From contig JAUVQN010000073.1 in assembly GCA_030598125.1 (NCBI GenBank), positions 1 to 7,265 on the forward strand: a stretch of DNA of 7,265 bases, given 5' to 3'. Shown here one piece after another: positions 1 through 6,533 of this stretch (positions are counted from its first letter, which is position 1; each line of letters opens with the position of its first letter). Under the pieces are notes generated by a model that had not been told where the DNA came from, did no database searches, and was given only the letters and a program-made list of their open reading frames with translations. The DNA comes from Coriobacteriia bacterium. GTDB taxonomy: Bacteria > Actinomycetota > Coriobacteriia > Anaerosomatales > JAUVQN01. A program made the translations under genes and the position numbers.

Positions 1-35
1 GAAGTGAACCCCAGCCCAGGATTCGCCGGCGAGCC

Positions 36-65
36 GGAAGGGGCCGCACCGGGGCGGCCCCTTCC
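36..65 (-). terminator. GC-rich hairpin, probable terminator
   Basis: A perfect 12-bp inverted repeat (GGAAGGGGCCGC at 36-47 and GCGGCCCCTTCC at 54-65) encloses a 6-nt loop. It lies about 48 nt beyond the stop codon of the minus-strand LPXTG fragment, so a transcript of lon and that fragment would read into it. No T-run follows the stem on either strand, so it is not a classic rho-independent terminator. U-less hairpins are common terminator candidates in high-GC Actinobacteria. The structure is symmetric and could also act on a plus-strand transcript. The hairpin is read directly from the sequence; its function is inferred. Confidence 0.55.
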
Positions 66-112
66 CTCAGAGCGGCTCGCGAAGCGGACCTATCGACTGT
101 CGCATCGCCGCC

Positions 113-503
113 CTACCCGGCGCTTACCGACCTCCTCGGGAGCAGAGCGGCCGCCGCCGCGATGCCAGCTGCCACCAGCAGGAAGAGCGCGTTGTGGCCC
201 GTGTGTGGGAGGTAGGGCTCATCGCTGGAGACCCGCTGAGCCGGCGCTGACCGCGCTGGCGCAGCGGGGTCATCGCCGACCGCGAGCAGACCGCGCCGGA
301 TCCGGATCCGGCGCGGGGGTGAACGGAGCGGACACTCCGACCGTGTGGGTGCCATCGTCGGACGCCTGCCACTCGAAGATGTCCGTCCCGACAGCCGTCT
401 CGACGACGTCGGCCGTCGTCACCTCGAACACAGCACTCGCAGAGAGCGTGAGGGCGCTCTCACACGCGGCGGGGCAAGAGGCTGGACCCGGCCCCGGCCG
501 CAC
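113..503 (-). pseudogene. Frameshifted LPXTG cell-wall-anchored protein fragment
   Basis: Two minus-strand frames together look like the end of a sortase-anchored surface protein. The upstream frame (503 down to a TGA at 270-272) has GC-rich third positions and reads through VFEVTTADVVETAV and GTDIFEWQASDDGTHTV to a PAPDPDP linker. The downstream frame (to a TAG at 113-115) carries a textbook sorting signal: LPHTG (codons 197-211), a hydrophobic stretch (FLLVAAGIAAAAALL) and a short tail with RR. A one-base skip near 290-320 would join them into about 128 residues; a 26-bp palindrome lies exactly there. The upstream frame has no signal peptide, and it continues open but out of frame into the lon 3' end, so the N-terminal part of the protein seems to be missing. 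The first possible start (GTG at 503) has no clear ribosome binding site. It may be a decayed gene, or an intact small gene with a sequencing error. The anchor is near certain; pseudogene status is inferred. Confidence 0.6.
291..316. repeat. Perfect 26-bp palindrome at the frame change
   Basis: Positions 291-316 equal their own reverse complement over all 26 bases. The half-site is CCGCGCCGGATCC, and the centre contains two overlapping copies of the GATCCG unit. Part of the symmetry comes from Pro-Asp repeat codons (PDPDP) in the surface-protein fragment. In RNA it would form a hairpin with about 11 bp of stem. It coincides with the place where the LPXTG reading frame must change. Whether it has a role or is only a mutation or sequencing-error hotspot cannot be told from the sequence. 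Confidence 0.8.
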
Positions 504-510
504 CGCGGGC

Positions 511-2892
511 TCAGCCGGACGTGCCGCGAGCCTTCCGCTTCTTCGCCCTCTTCGGAGCGCAACCCGCGGCGAGCGCGCGCTTGAACACCTGGGCCATGGT
601 CTCGACCGGCACGATGTCCAGGTCGTCGCGCACGTGCTCGGGCAGGAGCTCCAGGTCCTTCACGTTCTCCTTGGGTATGAGTACCGTCTCGACACCGGCG
701 CGATGCGCGGCGAGCAGCTTCTCCTTGAGTCCCCCGATCGGGAGGACGTGCCCCCGCAGGGTGATCTCACCGGTCATCGCGACCTCCCTGCGGACGGGAC
801 ATCCCATCAGGACGGAGGCGATGGAGGTGGCCATCGTGATGCCGGCCGAGGGACCGTCCTTGGGGATCGCCGCCGCCGGCACGTGGACGTGCAGGTCGGT
901 GGATTCGGTGAAGTCCGGGGAGATGCCGAGCGTCTCGGCGTTGGTTCGTATGTAGGAGATGGCAGCGTGAGCCGACTCGCGCATGACGTCGCCGAGCTGG
1001 CCGGTGAGCGATACCTCGCCTTTCCCGGGCATCTTCGTGGCCTCCACGACGATCACGTCGCCGCCGGCCTCCGTCCACACGAGCCCGGTGGCCACCCCTA
1101 CCTCATCGTTCTCCTCAGCGAGGCCATAGCTGAACTTCGGAGGCCCCAGGTAGTCCGTGAGGTTGCGGCTCGACACGCGCGTCTTGCCCTTGCGGCCTTC
1201 GACGACCTTGCGCGCTACCTGCCGGCAGATCGCCGCGATGTCGCGCTCCAGGTTCCGAACCCCGGCCTCGCGCGTGTAGCGCCGGATGATCTCGGTGAGT
1301 GCGGTGTCGGCGATGTCGAGCTTGCCTGGGGTGAGCCCGTTCTCATCGAGCTGTTTGGGAACGAGGTACTTCCGGGCGATGTGGAGCTTCTCCTCCTCTG
1401 TGTAGCCGGGGAAGTGGATGACCTCCATGCGGTCTTTGAGCGCCGGCGGGATCGGGTCGAGGAGGTTCGCCGTGGTGATGAACATGACGTCGGACAGATC
1501 GAAGGGCGCCTCGAGGTAGTGGTCCTGGAAGCTGTCGTTCTGCTCCGGGTCGAGGACCTCGAGCAGCGCGGACGTCGGGTCGCCGCGGAAGTCCATCCCG
1601 ACCTTGTCGACCTCGTCCATCATGAACACCGGGTTCCTCGTGCCCGCCTGGCTGATGGACTGGATGATCCGCCCTGGCAGGGCACCCACATACGTCCTCC
1701 TGTGCCCACGGATCTCCGCCTCGTCGCGCATCCCGCCGAGGCTCATGCGGATGAACTTGCGGTTCAGCGATCGGGCGATCGCGCGGCCGATCGAGGTCTT
1801 GCCCGTCCCGGGCGGGCCGACGAAGCACAGGATCGGCCCTCGCATCTTGTCGGTCAGGCTATGCACCGCCAGGTACTCGAGCACCCGCTCCTTCACCTTC
1901 TCGAGACCGTAGTGGTCTTCATCGAGCACATCCTGTGCGGACTCGAGGTCCAGGTGCTCCTCGTCCTGGACTCGCCAGGGCAGACCTGTCAGCCAGTCGA
2001 GGTACGTCCTGATGACGGACGTCTCCGCGGCGGCGGCGGGCATCTTCGCAAGACGGCCGAGCTCCTTGCGAGCCTTCTCCTCGACGTCTTCGGGCATGCC
2101 CGACTGCGCGATCTTCTCCTCGTACTCCTCGATCTCAGCCTGCTGCTCGTCCGTCTGCCCGAGCTCTTGTTGGATCGCCTTGAGCTGCTCGCGCAGGAAG
2201 TACTCGCGCTGCGTCTCGGACATCTGGTCCTTGACCCGATCCTGGATCTTGGAGCCGAGCTCCAGTATCTCCACCTCCTTGCTCAGGAAGCGGGCCGTCT
2301 TCTCGAGCCGGTCCTTCGGCCGGAGCGCCTCGAGGATCTGCTGCTTGTCCTCGACGGACAGGTGCAGGTGGAAGGTCACGAAGTCCGCCAGCCGACCCGG
2401 CTCCTCTATGCCGGCGGCAGCCACCACGACCTCCTGGGGTATGGGCTTGCCGAGCCCGGCGGCCTTCTCGAAGTCCTGGACGAGCGCCCGCATCCGCGCC
2501 TCTATCTCGGTGTCGGTCCTCTCGTCCTCCTCGATGAGCTCGACCCTGGCCAGGAAGTACGGGTCCTCCTGTAGGAACTCGGTGACGCGGAAGCGCTGAA
2601 CACCCTCGACGAGGGCCTTGGCGGTCCCGTCGGGGAGCTTCAACTCCTGCATGACGGTCGCGACGCAGCCGATCTCGTACATGTCCCCAGGGCTCGGGTC
2701 TTGCGTCTCCGCCTCGCGCTGCGTCACGAGCGCGACCGCGTGTCCCTTCCGCATGGCCTCCTCGAGCGCCTCGATGGAACGCTCCCGGCCCACGAAGAGG
2801 GGCACGACGAGGTTGGGGAAGAGCGTGAGGTCCCGGAGCGGGATCAGTGGCAGGATCTCGGGAATCTCGTCCCTGTCGTCGGTCTGTGACAT
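511..2892 (-). CDS. lon: ATP-dependent protease LonA
   Basis: Complete LonA, a cytoplasmic hexameric AAA+ serine protease that degrades misfolded and regulatory proteins; 793 residues, close to the 784 of E. coli Lon. Domains in order: N-terminal substrate-binding domain (about 12-205), coiled helical region with the conserved QREYFLREQLKAIQQELG (228-245), and AAA+ module with Walker A GPPGTGKT (359-366), Walker B VFMMDEVDK (422-430), sensor-1 TTAN (473-476), likely arginine finger R488 and sensor-2 R546. The protease domain has PKDGPSAG with catalytic Ser682 and GGLKEKLLAAH with Lys725; their 43-residue spacing matches E. coli S679/K722. The chain ends in a basic tail (KRAKKRKAR). I chose ATG 2892 over GTG 2931 because GGAGGAGGAG lies 11 nt upstream, the GTG has no properly spaced site, and the family starts close to the PLIPLRDLTLFP motif. 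The gene is divergent from the 3013 operon. No HspR (HAIR) or CIRCE operator was seen upstream. Confidence 0.98.
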   Translation of the reverse strand: MSQTDDRDEIPEILPLIPLRDLTLFPNLVVPLFVGRERSIEALEEAMRKGHAVALVTQREAETQDPSPGDMYEIGCVATVMQELKLPDGTAKALVEGVQRFRVTEFLQEDPYFLARVELIEEDERTDTEIEARMRALVQDFEKAAGLGKPIPQEVVVAAAGIEEPGRLADFVTFHLHLSVEDKQQILEALRPKDRLEKTARFLSKEVEILELGSKIQDRVKDQMSETQREYFLREQLKAIQQELGQTDEQQAEIEEYEEKIAQSGMPEDVEEKARKELGRLAKMPAAAAETSVIRTYLDWLTGLPWRVQDEEHLDLESAQDVLDEDHYGLEKVKERVLEYLAVHSLTDKMRGPILCFVGPPGTGKTSIGRAIARSLNRKFIRMSLGGMRDEAEIRGHRRTYVGALPGRIIQSISQAGTRNPVFMMDEVDKVGMDFRGDPTSALLEVLDPEQNDSFQDHYLEAPFDLSDVMFITTANLLDPIPPALKDRMEVIHFPGYTEEEKLHIARKYLVPKQLDENGLTPGKLDIADTALTEIIRRYTREAGVRNLERDIAAICRQVARKVVEGRKGKTRVSSRNLTDYLGPPKFSYGLAEENDEVGVATGLVWTEAGGDVIVVEATKMPGKGEVSLTGQLGDVMRESAHAAISYIRTNAETLGISPDFTESTDLHVHVPAAAIPKDGPSAGITMATSIASVLMGCPVRREVAMTGEITLRGHVLPIGGLKEKLLAAHRAGVETVLIPKENVKDLELLPEHVRDDLDIVPVETMAQVFKRALAAGCAPKRAKKRKARGTSG

Positions 2893-2903
2893 CCGTCTGC
2901 GGA

Positions 2904-2913
2904 CTCCTCCTCC
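2904..2913 (-). promoter_or_regulatory. Shine-Dalgarno site of lon
   Basis: On the minus strand the bases read GGAGGAGGAG, 11 nt before ATG 2892. The spacing is a little long, but this is the only good site in the region. It fixes the lon start at 2892, since it would lie inside the coding sequence if GTG 2931 were used. Confidence 0.75.
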
Positions 2914-2922
2914 AGAAGATGT

Positions 2923-2954
2923 GGGATACACTCCCCGTAGTTGGTAATACTACC
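2923..2954. promoter_or_regulatory. Paired near-palindromes, possible operator upstream of lon
   Basis: Two partly symmetric elements lie in the divergent intergenic region: GGGATACACTCCC (2923-2935) and GGTAATACTACC (2943-2954, one mismatched pair). Allowing one-base gaps, both fit a GG-N-A-TAC-CT-N-CC pattern, and their centres are about 19-20 bp apart, close to two helical turns. On the minus strand the second contains TAGTAT, a possible -10 for lon, but no convincing -35 was found. This is a candidate dimer-binding operator or promoter; the symmetry is seen, the function is a guess. Confidence 0.3.
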
Positions 2955-2998
2955 CGTACGCCCCAGCCCCTCCATCTGACTCGCCTCTGCGGGTCTCC

Positions 2999-3008
2999 GG
3001 GGAAGGAG
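2999..3008 (+). promoter_or_regulatory. Shine-Dalgarno site of the envelope operon's first gene
   Basis: GGGGAAGGAG ends 4 nt before TTG 3013. The spacing is short, but the match is strong, whereas the alternative in-frame ATG at 3055 has no purine-rich site before it. This supports the TTG start. Confidence 0.6.
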
Positions 3009-3012
3009 CGTC

Positions 3013-5016
3013 TTGGCCGCTCACTCCCAGACGACACTGCCGCCACGCGGCGCGATGCGCTCGCTCGCGCTGCGCCTCGCCTGCGTTCTGTGGGCCGCTC
3101 CGATCGCCGCCGTCGCCGTCGCGGCGCCGCCGGAGACACCGGCGATGGAGCAGGCGGTGACGGTCGAGGTCGTGCACGACGAGCCGTCGGTCCCACCTGA
3201 CGGCGCCATAGGTCTCACGGTGGGCGTGGACGTCACGGTCCCCACCGAGTACCTGGAGGCGCGCATAAGGGTGCGACGCCCCTCGGGTGCGCTCCTCTAC
3301 CAGAAGACGGAGATCGCGCACGAGATCGAGCCGGGCCGCCACGAGTTCCGCTTCGAGCGGGACCTGAAGGACCTCGAACTCGATGAGGGCAGGTACCCCA
3401 TCGAGCTCAGGGTCCTGGCCTCCGGCTCGGGACCGACCGAGCTCACCGATCGCCTGCTCGTGGTCGACGAGGACCGGGAGCCTTTGCCCGTCTCGGTCGT
3501 CGCCCGCCTCGCGTGCTCTCCCTCGATCGATCCCTCGGGTCGATTCGTCGCAGATCCCGCGGCGTTCACGGGCTCTAGGGACGCGGCGAGCTCGCTTGCT
3601 AGGCTGGCGCTCGAGCGCCCGGGGCTCGCGCTGTCGACCGCGATCGCCCCTCTGACGCTCGATGAGTGGCTGCGCATCTCCGAGGGATACGAGACCGTCG
3701 GCCCGGCCGGCGTGGAGACGGTGCCCGACGACGACCCCTCGGCCCTCGCATACGCCGACTCGCTCGAGACGCTGAGAGAGGCGGCAGAGGGCGGCGTGCT
3801 CGAGTTCCTGGACGTGCCATTCGCCGACCCTGACATGGTCGGACTCCAGGTGATGGACGGCGTCGAGGACCTGACCGAGCACTACTCACGGGGCTCGTCG
3901 CTCTACCAGGCGGCGCTCGGCACGACCCCGAGCGCCGGCACGGCCGTCCGCGGCGACAGCCTGCCCGTCGAGGCCCTGGTGCCGCTCTCGGAGCACGGGA
4001 TCGAGTTCGCGCTCCTGTCCCCGGACTCCGTCCGCTCCGGCGACGCGTCTGCGAGCCCCGGAGCGCGTCGCATGGAGGAGACCACGATGACGGCTCTTGT
4101 GATCGACGCCTCGATCTCCGCGTCCATCTCGGCCGGCGCGGACGCGAACGGCCTGCTGGACGGGCTCTTCGACCGACTCATCGAGAGCGACGACGGACCG
4201 GAGCCGGTGGTGGCGCTCGTTGACGTCGGCGAGGGCGCCGATGCCGACATGGACGACGTCGAGACGCTCCTCGTCGAGCTCGCGGGCATCCCATGGATCG
4301 AGTTCCAGACCGCATCCGAAGCGGCCGTCCGTCCGTCAGGTCCGGTCACGCTCCCCGAGCAGGCGGATCCGGGCAAGGCTGCCCCCCCGGGCTACTGGTC
4401 CGAGGTCGGCACCGCCAGGACCGCCGCCCACTCGTTCCGCACGGCGGTCGGAGAGAACGACCCAGAGGCCGACACCGCGGTGCGCGACGTCCTCGTCGCA
4501 GAGAGCCGCTGCTGGGCCGGACCTGACGAGAGCTGGGGGCTCGCAGAGCGTGGGCTCGCCTACGCGGCGGAGGCCGAGCGCGCGTCGACCGCCGTTCTCG
4601 GCGCGATCAGCGTCGCGGCGAAGGACATCACACTGGCCGGTTCCGGCGGGAAGATACCCCTCACACTCGTGAACGGGTCCGACAAGACCGTCGAGGTCGC
4701 GATCTTCACGGAGTCCGAGTCCGCCGAGGTGCTCGGGGACCAGCCGCTGATCGTGTCGCTGCGGCCGGCGGACAACTTCGTCGAGCTGCCCGTGGCGCTC
4801 GGTGGCGGCCTCGGCGACACGCTCACCGTGCGCGTCTACGCGGGGGATCTCGAGGTGGCCGCAACCGAACTGCGCGTTCGAGCGTCTTACCTGGACAGAC
4901 TGGTAGTGGTGGCATCCGTCGTGCTTGTGCTCGGTGGGATGCTCTTCTACATTCGTCGAAGGGTGCTCAAGGGCCGCACCAGCGGGGACACATCCTCGCG
5001 GAGGCGAGCCGACTAG
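3013..5016 (+). CDS. Secreted, membrane-anchored DUF6049-like envelope protein
   Basis: A 667-residue exported protein. An N-terminal signal peptide (Arg-containing n-region, hydrophobic about 18-38, likely cut after the AVAA stretch) is followed by a beta-rich domain (about 47-152). A middle domain (about 155-430) contains DVPFADPDMVGL (267-278), recalling the ALPYADPD-type motif of actinobacterial DUF6049 proteins such as mycobacterial Rv3909. A helical stretch (about 460-535) leads to a C-terminal beta-sandwich (about 536-624: KIPLTLVNGSDKTVEVAIF), a transmembrane helix (about 630-647) and an Arg-rich cytoplasmic tail. Domain order and C-terminal pattern match DUF6049, whose biochemical role is unknown; the family often lies next to murJ. 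The predicted topology is type I, with most of the chain outside. The start is TTG, chosen for its Shine-Dalgarno site; ATG 3055 would keep the signal peptide and remains possible. It is the first gene of an operon with trxB. Family assignment is from remembered motif patterns, so it is probable rather than proven. Confidence 0.8.
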   Translation: MAAHSQTTLPPRGAMRSLALRLACVLWAAPIAAVAVAAPPETPAMEQAVTVEVVHDEPSVPPDGAIGLTVGVDVTVPTEYLEARIRVRRPSGALLYQKTEIAHEIEPGRHEFRFERDLKDLELDEGRYPIELRVLASGSGPTELTDRLLVVDEDREPLPVSVVARLACSPSIDPSGRFVADPAAFTGSRDAASSLARLALERPGLALSTAIAPLTLDEWLRISEGYETVGPAGVETVPDDDPSALAYADSLETLREAAEGGVLEFLDVPFADPDMVGLQVMDGVEDLTEHYSRGSSLYQAALGTTPSAGTAVRGDSLPVEALVPLSEHGIEFALLSPDSVRSGDASASPGARRMEETTMTALVIDASISASISAGADANGLLDGLFDRLIESDDGPEPVVALVDVGEGADADMDDVETLLVELAGIPWIEFQTASEAAVRPSGPVTLPEQADPGKAAPPGYWSEVGTARTAAHSFRTAVGENDPEADTAVRDVLVAESRCWAGPDESWGLAERGLAYAAEAERASTAVLGAISVAAKDITLAGSGGKIPLTLVNGSDKTVEVAIFTESESAEVLGDQPLIVSLRPADNFVELPVALGGGLGDTLTVRVYAGDLEVAATELRVRASYLDRLVVVASVVLVLGGMLFYIRRRVLKGRTSGDTSSRRRAD

Positions 5017-5027
5017 GGGACTGTGAC

Positions 5028-5399
5028 ATGCTCAAGAAGCTCATCAAGTGGGGTCTCCTGGCGGCGGTGGTGCTCCTGCTCATGTACGACGGGCTGACCT
5101 ACGTCTTCGCGTACCTCGAGCTCGATGACGTGAGCAGGTCCGCCGTGCACCAGGCGGGCACCGCAGCCGCGGCCGGCCGCGATGCCGACGAGAGCTACGA
5201 GGCCGCGCTGGTGGTGACCGAGCCCGATGGCGTCGCGATCACCGCCTACGACCAGAATCAGGAGAAGGTCATCCTCTGGACCTCGAAGGACCTGGAGGGG
5301 ACCATAGCGCTCGGGTACGTGCTCCGGGCAGCACAGTCGCAGCCCGTACCGACGGTCGACCAGCGTCACGTGTACTCGTTGCCCGGATCCGATCCATAG
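5028..5399 (+). CDS. Small single-pass membrane protein of unknown function
   Basis: I do not recognise this 123-residue protein. Its N-terminus (MLKKLIKWG) is positive and leads into one membrane helix at about 9-30, interrupted by Asp21. By the positive-inside rule the rest is outside the cytoplasm: an Ala-rich, likely helical stretch (about 35-60), then a short beta-type domain (about 59-98, with AALVVTEPDGVAITAY and KVILWTSKD). There are no cysteines and no catalytic motif. It could be an uncleaved signal anchor with a small outer domain; a distant likeness to TadE-type minor pilin helices is too weak to call. Real-gene evidence is good: AGGGGA at 5015-5020 lies 7 nt before the ATG and overlaps the previous stop, the gap to that gene is 11 nt and to the next 8 nt, and codon use matches its neighbours. 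It is probably co-translated with the DUF6049-like protein and may be its partner. Confidence 0.85.
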   Translation: MLKKLIKWGLLAAVVLLLMYDGLTYVFAYLELDDVSRSAVHQAGTAAAAGRDADESYEAALVVTEPDGVAITAYDQNQEKVILWTSKDLEGTIALGYVLRAAQSQPVPTVDQRHVYSLPGSDP

Positions 5400-5407
5400 G
5401 GAGTCGC

Positions 5408-6532
5408 ATGAGAACCATAGTCCTGGACACGAACGTGCTGCTGTCTGACCCGGAGGTCCTCGAGGCGTACCCAGGGTCGGAGATCATCCTCCCCGACACG
5501 GTGCTCGCGGAGCTCGACAAGATCAAGACGTCTCGCGCCGATGCCGACCTGCGGTATCGAGGGCGTTCCGTGAGCCGCGTGTTGTTCGAGCTGTCCGAGA
5601 AGGGACCGCTCGCCGACGGCGTCTCGCTGCCAAGCGGCGGAGAACTGCGCGTGGTCCACCTGGACAGCGACTTCCAGACACCCGAGGGACTCTCACTGAG
5701 GAACGCCGACGACCGCATCCTCGCGGTGGCGCTGCAGGTGTGCGAGTCGGGCTGCGAAGAGCTGACGCTCGTCACGAACGACCTCAACATGCTGCTCAAG
5801 GCGCAAGGGATGGGCATCGAGGTCGAGCGTCACGACGGCGGCGTCGACGAGGGCTTCGCCCGGCGCTATATCATCCGCCCCTTCCAGCGCTACCGGATCC
5901 CGATAGCCATCCTCGCGCTCGCGGTGGCGGTGTTCGCTGCGATCGTCGTCCTGACGCTCGTCTCGAGGCCGTCGGTCGGCGGGGGCTCGGGCTCTACCGA
6001 GGCCGTGCTTCCCGAATTCCGCGGTGTCCTATCCGAGCAGCAAGGGCGCATCCTGGACCTGCTGATCCGGATCGAGGAGAACCCGGAAGACCTGGATGCG
6101 GTCCTCTCACTCGCGAACGAGTACTACGACATGCGCGAGCACACCGGCTCCGTCGCGCAGGCCGAGCTCGCCCTCACCTACTACGAGCGCTATCTGCAAG
6201 CCCAGCCCGACTCCGACGACGTGCGGGTCGATCTCGCCATCACCAAGTACGTGCTCGGCGATACCGACGAGGCCATCCAGGAGGTCACGGTAGTCCTCAG
6301 CGAGGACCCTGACCACGTCAACGCCAACTACAACCTGGGCATCTTCTACTGGCAGGGTCGCGAGGACCTGCCATTGGCCGCAACCCAGTTCAGGAACGTG
6401 ATCGCGCTGACGGAAGGAACGGACGACCCGGCATTCCAGCAAGTGAACGAGTTCGCCACGCAGAACCTGGAGCAGGTGCTGCTCGAGGCCGCAGACGCCG
6501 GGATCCCCATCCCGAACGAGGGGGAGGCATAG
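5408..6532 (+). CDS. PIN nuclease domain - transmembrane helix - TPR protein
   Basis: A 374-residue three-part protein. Residues 1-145 are a PIN domain of the kind found at the N-terminus of PhoH2/YlaK proteins: LDTNVLL (Asp7), VLAELDKIK (Glu35), NADDRILAVAL (Asp101) and LVTNDLNMLLKA (Asp125) supply the acidic metal-binding set expected of an active RNase. The PhoH ATPase that usually follows is absent. Instead there is a basic stretch (ARRYIIRPFQRYR, 151-163), a membrane helix (about 164-186), a Gly/Ser linker, and about three TPR-like repeats (roughly 224-265, 267-301, 302-335). By the positive-inside rule the PIN domain is cytoplasmic and the TPR region extracytoplasmic. The ATG follows AGGGAG (5398-5403) by 4 nt. 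The stop is separated from trxB by one base. Substrate and partners are unknown; the domains are clear, the topology is inferred. Confidence 0.9.
   Translation: MRTIVLDTNVLLSDPEVLEAYPGSEIILPDTVLAELDKIKTSRADADLRYRGRSVSRVLFELSEKGPLADGVSLPSGGELRVVHLDSDFQTPEGLSLRNADDRILAVALQVCESGCEELTLVTNDLNMLLKAQGMGIEVERHDGGVDEGFARRYIIRPFQRYRIPIAILALAVAVFAAIVVLTLVSRPSVGGGSGSTEAVLPEFRGVLSEQQGRILDLLIRIEENPEDLDAVLSLANEYYDMREHTGSVAQAELALTYYERYLQAQPDSDDVRVDLAITKYVLGDTDEAIQEVTVVLSEDPDHVNANYNLGIFYWQGREDLPLAATQFRNVIALTEGTDDPAFQQVNEFATQNLEQVLLEAADAGIPIPNEGEA
6518..6527 (+). promoter_or_regulatory. Shine-Dalgarno site of trxB
   Basis: GAGGGGGAGG, inside the last codons of the PIN-TM-TPR gene, ends 6 nt before GTG 6534. 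It supports the GTG start and suggests that trxB translation is coupled to the upstream gene. Confidence 0.75.
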
Positions 6533-6533
6533 G

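Noticed and set aside
23..32. 10-bp palindrome TCGCCGGCGA near the left edge
   Set aside because: Short GC palindromes of this kind are expected by chance in DNA of this composition, and nothing nearby gives it a role.
1..112. Possible tRNA-like or other RNA gene at the left edge
   Set aside because: No cloverleaf, T-arm consensus or CCA end could be assembled; only the hairpin at 36-65 is supported.
726..732. TTGAGTC, resembling half of a HAIR (HspR) operator
   Set aside because: It lies inside the lon coding sequence and has no matching second half.
4..2574. Very long plus-strand open frame (856 codons) antisense to lon
   Set aside because: It lies opposite an unmistakable lon gene. Its composition (Arg, Leu, Val, Asp runs) is what GC-rich antisense frames give, and no domain or ribosome binding site is visible.
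3072..3084. Possible lipoprotein box (LRLAC) in the DUF6049-like signal peptide
   Set aside because: Arg at the -3 position does not fit a lipobox, and the hydrophobic core continues past the Cys, so ordinary signal peptidase cleavage is more likely.
2135..3196. Minus-strand open frame of 353 codons overlapping the lon 5' end and the intergenic region
   Set aside because: Low-complexity Arg/Pro/Ala product, out of frame with lon, covering the true lon start; a shadow of GC-rich coding.
2950..3882. Minus-strand open frame of 310 codons opposite the DUF6049-like gene
   Set aside because: Arg- and His-rich product with no motif; the plus-strand frame has a signal peptide, ordered domains and a membrane anchor.
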